IMG/VR virus record: IMGVR_UViG_3300044616_000313
Location: 1-36,463 of that record
Strand: one strand, 5' to 3'
DNA: 36,463 nt
Origin: a virus
Shown: piece by piece, positions 1-8,161 of the stretch
Layout of the letters: the number at the start of each line of letters is the position of its first letter
Position numbering within the stretch: position 1 is the first letter of the stretch
Notes under the pieces: model-generated
The model's input: the letters and a program-made list of their open reading frames with translations, nothing else
The model's database searches: none
What the model was told of the DNA's origin: nothing
Program-made: the position numbers and the translations under genes

Positions 1-127
1 AGCCGCGAAGCGGCTCATGGCAGATGCCGCAAAAGAGATCGACAGCAACACCCCGCCATATATGCTGGCGGAATATAAGGATCTAAAGCGATCTTTCTCC
101 CGCCCCGGCGCGAAGGCGAAGATGGCG
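1..127. repeat. Left copy of 127-bp terminal direct repeat (circular assembly overlap)
   Basis: Bases 1-127 are identical to bases 36337-36463. The reading frame at the right end continues uninterrupted through this overlap into the gene ending at 1195. The overlap is therefore best read as an assembly k-mer overlap of a circular or circularly permuted genome. It lies inside a coding region and ends exactly at the end of one copy of an internal repeat of that gene. Confidence 0.93.
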
Positions 128-1195
128 AAGCCGCAGTTCCGCGTTCGCAAGTTGCATGGCGGATACCTTGCCGTGGACATGAATCAAGGTAGCGGGTGGG
201 AACGGTACGACACCACGCACGAAGAAGTGTTTGACGGGCTTGAAGATTACGAACGGGGCTATCAGAAGGCGTACGACCGTGGGCTACGGTGGAGTGGCGG
301 ATCGTGGCGCATTCCTAGCACGAAGTCCTCCCGCCCCGGCGCGAAGGCGAAGATGGCGCGGTGGACGCTAGACGCATCCGAAGGATGGGGCGATCTGTCC
401 AAGCAATGGACGGCAACCATCAACGGAACGCAATGGGCTATCGTTGTTGAGGGCGCGACTGGCAATGGTTCGCTCATGCGAGTTCAACCGGGGCGCGCTC
501 CGCAAACCATCAAGCGTGGTTCCGTCGAACAATTAAAGCGATACGCGGAAACGCTCAAGTCCTCCCGCCCCGGCGCGAAGGCGAAGATGGCGGCTCCCCG
601 ATGGGAGGACTTCTTCCCTAGCGAAGGCAAGGGACTGCTCACGGAGGCGGAGAATCTTCAGCGCAAGATTGCCGACAAGAGCAGGGAATTGTTTGAGACC
701 ACTCGGTCGCTTCAGATTGCCGTCAGCACCCTAAAGACGGCTTTGCAGTCACAAGATGCTGCCGCATACACCCGCGCTCGTCAGATGATCTACAACGCTG
801 ACCGGGCGCGTTCTTCCTTCTCCCGCCCCGGCGCGAAGGTTCGCAACGCCGCTGACATCCTCAAGGTCGAAGTCATGGATGGCAGCACCGTGACGAGTTC
901 GATGACCCCATCGGATTTCATGGCGTATGCCAAGCGCAGTCTCCCCGGCATCGCAAGCACTTCGTCCCTCCCGGACATGATTGCCCGGTTCAATGAACTC
1001 GCGGAGGAAAAGGGAATGCGCGTGCGCGTTCGCAGCAACCTTGCAAAGTCCAAGAACGCCATCCGCGAAGGCGAGAAGGTGAGCGCGTCCGACGATGCCG
1101 TGTCGCGTAAGATCCGCAAGTTGATGGACGAAGGCAAGCCGCAGAAGCAGGCTGTCGCCATCGCGCTTGACCTTGAACGTAGGGGCGAACTGTGA
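1..1195 (+). CDS. Modular RPGAK-repeat protein, 3' part of an origin-spanning gene
   Basis: This is the continuation of the gene starting at 35657. Joined across the circle it encodes 624 residues. It consists of short, mutually unlike segments separated by a near-identical linker, roughly (S/K)(F/S/A)(S)RPGAKAKM(A), at residues 194-205, 258-269, 335-346, 413-424 and 499-510 of the joined protein. The four linkers in this part lie near bases 92-127, 323-358, 557-592 and 815-850. Three of these are almost identical at DNA level. Segments include a Trp/Gly-rich piece, a beta-rich piece, a helical piece (residues about 425-498) and a C-terminal helical domain. The last contains SRKIRKLMDEGKPQKQAVAIA-like sequence, a type of tail I associate with small phage proteins. 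The ATG at 17 is internal and not the true start. The gene overlaps the portal start by four bases (GTGA). Function is unknown. Its place between terminase and portal suggests a packaging or head role, or a polyprotein cut at the linkers; both ideas are inference. Confidence 0.85.
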   Translation, partial: AAKRLMADAAKEIDSNTPPYMLAEYKDLKRSFSRPGAKAKMAKPQFRVRKLHGGYLAVDMNQGSGWERYDTTHEEVFDGLEDYERGYQKAYDRGLRWSGGSWRIPSTKSSRPGAKAKMARWTLDASEGWGDLSKQWTATINGTQWAIVVEGATGNGSLMRVQPGRAPQTIKRGSVEQLKRYAETLKSSRPGAKAKMAAPRWEDFFPSEGKGLLTEAENLQRKIADKSRELFETTRSLQIAVSTLKTALQSQDAAAYTRARQMIYNADRARSSFSRPGAKVRNAADILKVEVMDGSTVTSSMTPSDFMAYAKRSLPGIASTSSLPDMIARFNELAEEKGMRVRVRSNLAKSKNAIREGEKVSASDDAVSRKIRKLMDEGKPQKQAVAIALDLERRGEL

Positions 1196-2661
1196 GCAAG
1201 AAGCGCGGTCAAAACCTCAACCCGTTGATGAACGGGCTGACACCGGACGAGCGGCCCCGTAAGCCACTCCCGGCCCCGGTTGACCGCGCACCGTCTGCAC
1301 CCCTTGCTACCCCGGTCGAAGTCCAGCGTTCGTTCTTCACGACCGCCGACAAACTGCTCCGCAACAGCAGTTTGGCGTATCGCCTGAACCCGCAGTATCA
1401 GATGATGATGCGGGCGGATGCGGACATCGAAGGTGTCCTGCGGTCCCTGCAAGTCACGCTGGCTTCCCTTGAATGGGCAGTCATGGCCGACGATGACGAG
1501 AACCCCCGTCTAGTCGCGCTGGCCGAACGCATCGGGAAGATTTACGCAGCCATCCCCCGTCGTTCCGATTTCGTGCGGGCGATGCACGAAGCCGTGTGGT
1601 ACGGCAACAGCGCGGCCAACGTGGTGTACGGGCGGCACGCGAACTTTGGCGTGTGCGTGAAGGAGTGGTATCCGTTCCACCCCGACACCCTCGCCTACGA
1701 CCAGCGCGGCAACCTTGCCATGCGCGTTGGCGCGGATTACGGCGCGCACGGCCCGAACGAGCAGAACATCGGCTTCGATAGCCGCGTGCATATCTTCACG
1801 GAGGAGGAGCGGAAGTCGGTCATCCTCCACCGGGTGTTCGTGGCCGCGCCTGACTTCAACGACCCCAACAGCACCGAAAGCATCTACCGGGGCGTGGGTG
1901 CGCGTGATGTCTGTTGGTTTATGTGGCTGGCGAAGCAGGAGATCCTTCAGGACGCGATCACCTACGCGGAGCGGTACGCGATGGGCATTCGCGTGGGGTA
2001 CTACCCGCTTGGGCAGGACGCTGGCCGCGCCATGATGGAGAACGTCCTAGCCAACCTGACCAACGACAACTCCGTGCTGCTCCCGCAGTCGGGCACGGAG
2101 AAGGTGTACGACATCGAAATCAAGGAACCGAACGCGGGCCGCGCCACGGTGTTCCTTGACCTTGTGAACTGGTTTAGCAGCAAGATCAAGGAAGCGATCC
2201 TCGGGCAGTCGCTTTCGAGCGAGGCTGGCAGCACGGGGCTTGGTTCAGGGGTGGCAAGTCTGCACGCCGATACCCTGTCCCGCATCATCCGCTACCACGC
2301 GGACGCGCTGGCCGACAGCCTCACGAACGACTTTGTGCGGGTGGTGGCCCGGATGCTTGGGGCGACGGAGGAGGAATCCACCGCCCTGCGCTTCCAGTTT
2401 GCCCCGGAGCGGCCCGACCCGAAGGATCGGCTGGAAGCCATTGAGAAGTTCGTATCGATGGGTGGCCGGGTGTCCGAACGCGAGGTGCGCGACCTGCTCG
2501 GGCTGTCGCAGCCACAGGAGGACGAACCCATCCTCGGCTCCTCGCAGGCAGGCAGCAACCCGTTAGATGCCATCCTCGGGAAGAACGGGACCGCCGCGCC
2601 GGAAGGCACGGAACCCGCCCCGGATGCCCCTGTGACGTTCACGATGAAGCGGTGGGTGTAA
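1192..2661 (+). CDS. Portal protein, DUF935 / Mu gp29-like
   Basis: The 489-residue product matches the DUF935 (Mu gp29-type) portal family by its overall pattern. It has an N-terminal region with RNSSLAYRLNPQYQMMMRAD, a stretch on local trial lesions of DNA-side contacts (residues about 75-130), the YGNSAANVVYG block, a conserved WFSSKIKEAILGQSLSSEAG region near residue 325-350 and an acidic C-terminal tail. Portals form the dodecameric ring at one capsid vertex through which DNA is packaged and to which the tail attaches. The GTG start overlaps the stop of the upstream modular gene (GTGA), and the gpF-like gene follows after three bases. The length is usual for the family. The assignment rests on recognised sequence pattern and on order after the terminase genes. 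Confidence 0.88.
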   Translation: MSKKRGQNLNPLMNGLTPDERPRKPLPAPVDRAPSAPLATPVEVQRSFFTTADKLLRNSSLAYRLNPQYQMMMRADADIEGVLRSLQVTLASLEWAVMADDDENPRLVALAERIGKIYAAIPRRSDFVRAMHEAVWYGNSAANVVYGRHANFGVCVKEWYPFHPDTLAYDQRGNLAMRVGADYGAHGPNEQNIGFDSRVHIFTEEERKSVILHRVFVAAPDFNDPNSTESIYRGVGARDVCWFMWLAKQEILQDAITYAERYAMGIRVGYYPLGQDAGRAMMENVLANLTNDNSVLLPQSGTEKVYDIEIKEPNAGRATVFLDLVNWFSSKIKEAILGQSLSSEAGSTGLGSGVASLHADTLSRIIRYHADALADSLTNDFVRVVARMLGATEEESTALRFQFAPERPDPKDRLEAIEKFVSMGGRVSEREVRDLLGLSQPQEDEPILGSSQAGSNPLDAILGKNGTAAPEGTEPAPDAPVTFTMKRWV

Positions 2662-2664
2662 CCC

Positions 2665-3789
2665 GTGGCGAAGCGCGCCGCGCCTATCGCGGACCTGCTC
2701 CGCGCCGTCTATGCGGACGGGGCGCAGGCGTACCGCCGTGCCATCGCAGCGCAGGTGGAGGACCGCGACCCGACCGCCGAATGGGACGCATGGGAAGCCG
2801 ATACCGCCGCCCTGCTGCTTGCGTCGTGGGCGTTGGGGGCGCAATACAGTCTGCACGCCGCCGGGGTGAGCATCCCCAAGCCGACCGCCCCCGCCCGGTT
2901 CGACCGTGAGGTGCCGGACATCGGCGTGCGCTTCAAGGCAGGCCCAGCGCGGGAAGTCATCCGCAGATTTGCCGACCTGCTCCCGATCACCCGTGCGAAG
3001 TGGGATGCGCTGATCGACAACGCCTTCCAAGCCGCCGGGGAGTTGCGGAAGGACGAAGCCAATACCGCCCTGACCAAGATGATGGACCGCAGCCCTGACT
3101 TGGCGCGGCTGGTGCTTCCGGCGATGCTGGGCACCAAGCCCCCGCCCGTGCCGGGGCAGCAGGCCGCAACCCTGCCCGAAGGCGTGCAGGTGCGCCGGAC
3201 CCCCGGCGTGCAGGCGATTGCCCGTGGCGCGTTCTTCGTCACAGGCATGACGGCGAAGCAGGCTACGGAAGTCAAGTCCCTGCTGGCAAAGGTGATACGT
3301 GGCGATGTCACCCGGTCGGTGGCCGGAAAACGGCTTGAACGGCTAGGCGTAGGAGACTTCGTGGAGCAGGCGACGCTCACCACGGGGACCGACCTGACGG
3401 CGGCACGGCTGGAAACGGTCTACCGGACCAATCTGAACCGGGCATCCTCGCAGGGGCAGTTGGACATCGTGCGGGACGAGAAGGTGCAGGCGTTCGTCCC
3501 GGTCATGCAGTTCAGCGCGACGAAGGACAACCGGACCCGCGAGACGCACCGGGCGATGGACGGCTACGTGGCGACCGTTGAGCAAATTGACGCGCAGGGG
3601 ATCAACACCCCCGGCGGCTTCAACTGCCGCTGCGGATGGAAGCCCATCCCGGTTGCCGTGGCGATGGCGCAGGGCTGGGTGGACGATGACGGCCAACCCG
3701 ACTACGCGGCCATCAAGCGGCACAACGGGCGACGGCAGGCATTGATCGACACGGGCAAGTTCCCCGACGCGGGTTTCGTGTCGGGTTGA
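2665..3789 (+). CDS. Head morphogenesis protein, Mu gpF / SPP1 gp7 family
   Basis: The 374-residue protein has a variable alpha-helical N-terminal two-thirds. Its C-terminal module is characteristic of the phage minor head protein family, with TRETHRAMDGYVATVEQID followed by TPGGFNCRCGW at about residues 292-330. In Mu and SPP1 relatives this protein is a minor capsid component needed for head assembly and probably associates with the portal. It starts with GTG three bases after the portal stop. Its own stop codon (3787-3789) lies inside a TTGACA sequence that may be a -35 element for the next gene. Portal followed by gpF is the standard order of this module. Confidence 0.87.
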   Translation: MAKRAAPIADLLRAVYADGAQAYRRAIAAQVEDRDPTAEWDAWEADTAALLLASWALGAQYSLHAAGVSIPKPTAPARFDREVPDIGVRFKAGPAREVIRRFADLLPITRAKWDALIDNAFQAAGELRKDEANTALTKMMDRSPDLARLVLPAMLGTKPPPVPGQQAATLPEGVQVRRTPGVQAIARGAFFVTGMTAKQATEVKSLLAKVIRGDVTRSVAGKRLERLGVGDFVEQATLTTGTDLTAARLETVYRTNLNRASSQGQLDIVRDEKVQAFVPVMQFSATKDNRTRETHRAMDGYVATVEQIDAQGINTPGGFNCRCGWKPIPVAVAMAQGWVDDDGQPDYAAIKRHNGRRQALIDTGKFPDAGFVSG

Positions 3790-3826
3790 CACATGGGATT
3801 GTGTACGCATTGCAGGACGCTACGAT
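3786..3826 (+). promoter_or_regulatory. Weak promoter candidate ahead of the fibre-like block
   Basis: TTGACA occurs at 3786-3791, overlapping the stop codon of the preceding gene, but no good -10 lies 16-18 bases downstream. TACGAT at 3821-3826 could serve as a -10 with a poor -35 (TTGTGT at 3799-3804). The 11-mer GCTACGATGGA here recurs at 33744-33754 just before the small terminase gene. The gene that follows starts at 3858 with GAAAGG upstream. Confidence 0.25.
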
Positions 3827-3857
3827 GGATAGCGTTCCGGAAACGAAAGGCATCGAC

Positions 3858-4397
3858 ATGGCAGACGCAAGCATCATCACCTATCAGCGACCGTACACCA
3901 ACGTGAGCGTGGCAAGCGTGGGTTCGTCCTACGCGAGCATCGCCACCCTGTCGGCCACCAAGCCTTCAAGCGGCGTGGTGCATGACCAGCAGTTGAACGG
4001 AAGTTCGCCTTCGCTGCTTCGGATCATGCCCTATGCGAGCAGCACCAGCATCGGTTCCGCGACGGGCGTGCGCGTGGTCGGATACACGGGCGAAGTCAAC
4101 AGCGCGGACGGCCTGACGTACTGGCTTCCGACCGTGCTGGCGGATTTCAACCTGACGTTCAGCAGCGGCTCGGTCCCGACGTACAGCCTTGATAGCGCAA
4201 CGCAGCGACCGTTCGCGGTGATTGCGCAGGTTGGAGGTACCCCGGCGGCAAACCTGTATAGCCCCGGCACGGCAGCAGGCGGCAACGTGGAACCCGCGTC
4301 GGCAATGGTGGACATTGCTGGGCACCAGTTGGTGCAAGTGCAGTTCAAGGCCGCAAGCGGCACGCCGACGATGGGCGTGTTCGTGACCACGCTCTAA
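3858..4397 (+). CDS. Structural protein of unknown function (179 aa)
   Basis: I chose the ATG at 3858 because GAAAGG lies about seven bases upstream; the frame is open back to a TTG at 3786 but that extension has no ribosome site. The 179-residue product starts MADASIITYQRPYTNVSV and is rich in Ser, Thr, Ala, Gly and Val. It has a beta-strand-like alternation, no transmembrane segment and almost no charge clusters, which is typical of virion surface or fibre-associated proteins. It abuts the 601-residue fibre-like gene with its stop adjoining the next start. I do not recognise a family. Its position inside the head gene cluster suggests a head-decoration or head-fibre base protein, which is inference. 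Confidence 0.75.
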   Translation: MADASIITYQRPYTNVSVASVGSSYASIATLSATKPSSGVVHDQQLNGSSPSLLRIMPYASSTSIGSATGVRVVGYTGEVNSADGLTYWLPTVLADFNLTFSSGSVPTYSLDSATQRPFAVIAQVGGTPAANLYSPGTAAGGNVEPASAMVDIAGHQLVQVQFKAASGTPTMGVFVTTL

Positions 4398-6202
4398 TGC
4401 GCCGCAGCACCCGCTACAACCGTCCCGGCCTGTCGGGTTCATCCCGATCCGCGATGCTGTTGGGTGCGGACGGCGAGGCATCCACGCTCACGCTGGATTT
4501 CACTACGGGATCGCTTGATCCGCGCCTGACGTTCTCGCGCACAACCAACGCGACGTTCATCAACAGCAGCGGGTTTGTGCAGTACGCATTTTCTAACCGC
4601 ATCCCCAATTCAGCATCATTGAGCAATTTTACAAAGACTGGCGTGACGGCTACGGCGGACCCAACAGAACCGGGTCCCGTTATTGCGCCAGCGGGAACAC
4701 AGGCAACAAAAATCACGGTAAACGTCGGAGCAACAACAGTAAGCGTGCCTCTCAATTTTGGAGCAGGTGCGGGAACCGCTACGGGGATGACCTATTCCCT
4801 ATATCTCAAGCCCGACCGTCTAAACAACGGATCGGGTTTCCGGTATGCCATTCGCAACGAAACGACCAGCCTGAATACATATGGCGTAGATGTCATATGG
4901 GCAAACAATCCTGTAACTGTCACAGAAGTCATCGGTGCCGCCGACGGCAATAATCAACTCATTGGGCCAGACGCGAACGGTTGGTATCGGTTGATTCTTA
5001 CCGTCACCAATACGTCTTTGATTCGCCCCGGCGACAACATGACGGTCTACGCCGGATATAGCGGACAGGGATCGGGCTTCTTTGATACGTTGGGCGCGTA
5101 TTGGGTATGGGGAGCGCAACTTGAACCCGGATTGACCGCGTCTCCTGTGTTCCTGACGGGCGCAACATCCACGGGGTATTTCGATACTCCCCGCTTCGAC
5201 CACGACCCGACCACGAATGCGTTGCGAGGACTGCTTCTTGAAGCAACAGCAACGAACCTGCTGAATTGGAGTTCGGCATTCGCAACGAGCGGAGGCACGA
5301 ACAACAACTGGGCCGATACGAGCATCACGCGCACGACCGGACAGGCCGATCCCGCCAACGGAACGACGGCCATTCGGTTCACGGCATCCGCAGGAAATGC
5401 GACCGTTATCAGCAGCGCGGCAATCGGGACATCAGCGCAGCGCACGTTCAGTATTTGGTTACGGCGAGTTACGGGGTCCGGCAACATTCAATTCACGACG
5501 GACAACGGCTCAACATGGACAACGCAGGCGATTACGGCTTCATGGGTTCGTTATGTGTTTCCCGCAACCACGGCAGCGCAGCGCGTTGGCATTCGTATTG
5601 TGACCAGCGGTGACGCGATTGAAATGTGGGGCGCGCAACTAGAAATTGGATCGACGGCAAGTTCCCATCTTCCGACGGGGCCAAGTCAAATCACAAGATC
5701 GGCGGAGTTCTGTGTGATGACTGGGACCAACTTTTCGTCATGGTATACGGGCGGGACGCAAGGGACGTTCTACGCAGACTGGTTCGGCGGGGTGCGCGAA
5801 GGCGCAAGTGGAAGCACCAACCGCACCGTGCTGTCCACGGATGACGTTGCAAACAAGCACCTGCACTTCGTGCAAACCGCCGCCGCTGGCAACCTGCGCG
5901 TGGCCGACTTCGGAGGCGCAAACAACGTCACGACGGCCAACACGCTCACAAGCGGCGCAAGGACAAAGGGTGCATTCGGGTACAACGGCAGCAGCGCGAG
6001 CGTCTGCCTAAACGGTGGCACCGTAGCCACAGGTTCGTCGCTGGCGTTCTCGGTGGCCCCGACTTGGCTGGTCATTGGCGCGACCAGCACCAACGGCACA
6101 AGCCTGACCGACGCGAACGTTGTCCTGAACAACTCCATCCGGCAGATCAAGTACTGGCCGACACGCCTCGCTGACGGCACGTTGCAGGGACTCACCACAT
6201 GA
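4397..6202 (+). CDS. Fibre or appendage protein with beta-sandwich modules
   Basis: The 601-residue product begins with basic residues and then has LDFTTGSLDPRLTFSRTTNA (about residues 32-51), a segment I associate with phage fibre and appendage proteins. Two related modules follow, each ending in a WGAQLE motif (about residues 237-242 and 416-421) after a W.R..LT/FP strand pattern, as in carbohydrate-binding jelly-roll domains. The C-terminal part ends NNSIRQIKYWPTRLADGTLQ, another common ending of such proteins. It probably forms an external fibre that binds host surface sugars. Its position between gpF and the protease, not among the tail genes, favours a head fibre, although a displaced tail fibre is possible. 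The next gene overlaps its stop by four bases. Confidence 0.7.
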   Translation: MRRSTRYNRPGLSGSSRSAMLLGADGEASTLTLDFTTGSLDPRLTFSRTTNATFINSSGFVQYAFSNRIPNSASLSNFTKTGVTATADPTEPGPVIAPAGTQATKITVNVGATTVSVPLNFGAGAGTATGMTYSLYLKPDRLNNGSGFRYAIRNETTSLNTYGVDVIWANNPVTVTEVIGAADGNNQLIGPDANGWYRLILTVTNTSLIRPGDNMTVYAGYSGQGSGFFDTLGAYWVWGAQLEPGLTASPVFLTGATSTGYFDTPRFDHDPTTNALRGLLLEATATNLLNWSSAFATSGGTNNNWADTSITRTTGQADPANGTTAIRFTASAGNATVISSAAIGTSAQRTFSIWLRRVTGSGNIQFTTDNGSTWTTQAITASWVRYVFPATTAAQRVGIRIVTSGDAIEMWGAQLEIGSTASSHLPTGPSQITRSAEFCVMTGTNFSSWYTGGTQGTFYADWFGGVREGASGSTNRTVLSTDDVANKHLHFVQTAAAGNLRVADFGGANNVTTANTLTSGARTKGAFGYNGSSASVCLNGGTVATGSSLAFSVAPTWLVIGATSTNGTSLTDANVVLNNSIRQIKYWPTRLADGTLQGLTT

Positions 6203-6504
6203 CTGATTTCATGCTCCGAACTGATACGGAAGCGCAAATGGAAGATGCGCTGGAAGCCGCCGGAATCCTCATTGAGCAAGAGGTAGCCATTGGGGAACTT
6301 GCGCTTGTTCCTGTTGCAAATTGCGCGGTGGATTACATCGGCCCCATCCCGCCCGCGCTAGACGAGGACGGCAAAGTGACCCGCCCCGGCGACCCGCGCT
6401 TTCACGCCAACCTGCGGGTGGCGTTTGAGATGACGGAGGAACAGGAAGCGTGGCTCCCGACGTTCACGCCTGAACCAAGCATTCCCTATCGCGTATTTGC
6501 CTAA
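6199..6504 (+). CDS. Small acidic protein following the fibre gene
   Basis: This 101-residue acidic protein starts at an ATG that overlaps the preceding stop (ATGA), so it is probably translationally coupled to the fibre gene. It has a helical N-terminal third (TDTEAQMEDALEAAGILIEQ) and a central segment with DYIGPIPPALDEDGKV, then FHANLRVAF and a proline-rich end. I do not recognise a family with confidence. A small protein directly behind a fibre gene is often a fibre-assembly or chaperone factor, but that is inference from position only. It is the last gene of the block that ends just before the promoter at 6509. Confidence 0.65.
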   Translation: MTDFMLRTDTEAQMEDALEAAGILIEQEVAIGELALVPVANCAVDYIGPIPPALDEDGKVTRPGDPRFHANLRVAFEMTEEQEAWLPTFTPEPSIPYRVFA

Positions 6505-6508
6505 CCCA

Positions 6509-6537
6509 TTGACTTGCGATAACTCCTACGAGATACT
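6509..6537 (+). promoter_or_regulatory. Leaderless-type promoter for the protease/scaffold gene
   Basis: TTGACT (6509-6514) is followed by a 17-base spacer and GATACT (6532-6537). Exactly six bases then separate the -10 from the ATG at 6544, so the expected transcription start is the A of the start codon. No Shine-Dalgarno sequence is visible before this ATG. The same geometry recurs at 19802, 25924, 33447 and 35623. Confidence 0.65.
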
Positions 6538-6543
6538 GCGCTA

Positions 6544-7722
6544 ATGAATACCCCTTCGCACCGCGTAACGGACAACGGTAAGACCGTGACCATTCACGGG
6601 CTGGAAGTGTTTTGCGCCTACGATCCTGCGCTGGACGGAGAGTCGGACCCCGAACTGACGAAGTTCGATAACGAGCGCGTGCAGGACATCGTGGAAAGCA
6701 CCCGGCGGTACATGGAGCGCGGGTCGCTTCCCCGGCTGGTGGTCATGCACGAAAAGGACGGGAACGAACCCAAGTCCAGCGTGGGCCGCTTCACGAACAT
6801 CGGGTACGAGGAGCGCGACGGGGTGGGCTTCATCGTGGGCGACTGCGAGGTGGAGAAGCCCGTATTCGACAAGTTGCTGGCGACCAATGCTTTCCCGCGC
6901 CGTAGCGCGGAGATTTGGTCGGAGCAGAATCACCTGTCGGAAGTGGCGTTGCTCGGGCGTGAAACCCCGCGCCGTCCGCTTCCCGACACGCACTTCACCC
7001 GCAAGGGTGAACTGGTCCGGTTCGCACGTTCGCTGCGCTTCGACATGGGGACGGTCGGAGGCGGGCTATCCACTTACGTTCCCGGTACGAAGGACATCAA
7101 CATGGCTGACGATGACATCCGGAAGGAAGTCGCCGCGATGAAGTGCGACATGGACGAAATGAAGTCCATGATGAAGAAGCACTTTGGCGAAGGCAAGGAG
7201 GAGAAGGAGGAGATGGCGGCGGAAGATATGCTCACGGAGCAGTTCGCGGAGGAATCCGGCGAAGGCGACGGCGTGCATATCGACATCGACTCCCACGGTG
7301 GCGAGGAGGAGGAGGAGGAGGAGATGGGTATGTATGCCCGTCCCGGTGCCGCCGACACCTTTGCGCTGCGCCGTGAAAACGCCAAGATGAAGCGCGAACT
7401 GGACTCGCTCAAGGCGGAAATCCGCCGTGAGAAGTTTGGCCGCGAACTGGACATCATGGAGAGCGAGGGTTACCGAATCCCCGCCGCCCAGCGTCCCCGG
7501 CTGATTGCCGAACTTCAGGCGAGCAATGATCCGGCGGGAACGCTGGAGGGTTGGCGGGAACTGTTCACCCGCGATCCCATGAACGTGCGTATCGACATGA
7601 GCCGCGCCGCCCTGCCCAGCAGCACGGACATCAACAAGAACGAAATCTCCAGCATGGTCCGCGAGTTCGCTGGCCGTCCTGAAGAGTTCGCCAAGGCAAT
7701 CAACAGCCGCATCAAGCGGTAA
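6544..7722 (+). CDS. Head maturation protease fused to scaffold (Mu gpI-like layout)
   Basis: The 392-residue protein divides into two parts. Residues 1-165 form a compact domain with ERVQDIVESTRRYMERGSLP, LVVMHEKD and FPRRSAEIWSEQNHLSEVALLG, which resembles the protease half of Mu gpI-type proteins. Residues 187-392 are a highly charged, coiled-coil-like scaffold with a run of glutamates at about 254-260 and long Lys/Glu/Arg helices. The linker (residues 171-184) carries VGGGLSTYVPGTKD, almost the same as the N terminus of the capsid protein encoded downstream. In Mu and lambda the scaffold half is also made alone from an internal start, and such a start exists here at 7102. The product would act inside the procapsid, shaping the shell and then digesting scaffold. 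Protease catalytic residues are not assigned. The gene has its own promoter and probably a leaderless message. Confidence 0.78.
   Translation: MNTPSHRVTDNGKTVTIHGLEVFCAYDPALDGESDPELTKFDNERVQDIVESTRRYMERGSLPRLVVMHEKDGNEPKSSVGRFTNIGYEERDGVGFIVGDCEVEKPVFDKLLATNAFPRRSAEIWSEQNHLSEVALLGRETPRRPLPDTHFTRKGELVRFARSLRFDMGTVGGGLSTYVPGTKDINMADDDIRKEVAAMKCDMDEMKSMMKKHFGEGKEEKEEMAAEDMLTEQFAEESGEGDGVHIDIDSHGGEEEEEEEMGMYARPGAADTFALRRENAKMKRELDSLKAEIRREKFGRELDIMESEGYRIPAAQRPRLIAELQASNDPAGTLEGWRELFTRDPMNVRIDMSRAALPSSTDINKNEISSMVREFAGRPEEFAKAINSRIKR
7102..7722 (+). CDS. Scaffold protein from an internal in-frame start
   Basis: Codon 187 of the protease/scaffold gene is ATG, preceded by GAAGGA with suitable spacing (7089-7094). 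Translation from it would give a 206-residue acidic, helical protein starting MADDDIRKEVAAMK, without the protease domain. This copies the arrangement of Mu gpI/gpZ and lambda C/Nu3, where the scaffold is the nested product. The internal SD is better than anything before the main start, so the scaffold may be the more abundant product. This is inferred from sequence and family precedent. Confidence 0.55.
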   Translation: MADDDIRKEVAAMKCDMDEMKSMMKKHFGEGKEEKEEMAAEDMLTEQFAEESGEGDGVHIDIDSHGGEEEEEEEMGMYARPGAADTFALRRENAKMKRELDSLKAEIRREKFGRELDIMESEGYRIPAAQRPRLIAELQASNDPAGTLEGWRELFTRDPMNVRIDMSRAALPSSTDINKNEISSMVREFAGRPEEFAKAINSRIKR

Positions 7723-7740
7723 ACAGGAAAGGAACTACCA

Positions 7741-8133
7741 ATGTCTGACATGGGATTCACCCCGAACTTCATCGCAAGCGGCGATATCAACCCGTTCCGC
7801 TTCGTGGAGATCAACACTTCTACGGCGTTCACGGGCCAGCAGGCCAATGCTGCTTCGGACAACGTGCTTGGTGTTACGGATGGCAGCGTCAAGCGTTTTG
7901 ATTTGACCGTCCACGCTGCTGCTGGCGACCCGATCACCCTCCAGCCGTCGAACACGGTGCAGGTTGAAGCGGGTGCGGCAATCAGCACCATCGGCTCGCT
8001 CCTGACTTCGGATTCGGTCGGTCGGGCGGTTACTGGTGCGTCTACGAACGTGTGCTACTACATGGCACTTGAAACCGCTAGCGGCCCGGGTGAGATCATC
8101 CGTGCATTCCGCTTCGGCACTCGCGTTGTCTAA
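7741..8133 (+). CDS. Capsid decoration-like protein
   Basis: The 130-residue product begins MSDMGFTPNFIASGDINPFRFVEI and is Ala, Ser, Thr and Val rich. It contains a DNVLGVTDGS segment near residue 40 and a beta-rich remainder. It resembles the small capsid cement proteins (DUF2190-like) usually encoded directly before the major capsid gene, though my recognition is only moderate. Such proteins bind the outer capsid surface and stabilise the expanded head. A good SD (AAAGGAA) precedes the ATG. The gene lies between scaffold and capsid genes, and the capsid gene follows after a short gap with a strong SD. Confidence 0.7.
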   Translation: MSDMGFTPNFIASGDINPFRFVEINTSTAFTGQQANAASDNVLGVTDGSVKRFDLTVHAAAGDPITLQPSNTVQVEAGAAISTIGSLLTSDSVGRAVTGASTNVCYYMALETASGPGEIIRAFRFGTRVV

Positions 8134-8161
8134 AGCCATTACCTACAAGGAGGACTAAACA

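Noticed and set aside
1-127. Physical terminal redundancy (T7-like ends)
   Set aside because: The repeat lies within one continuous gene and its length equals a common assembler k-mer, so a circular assembly overlap explains it better.
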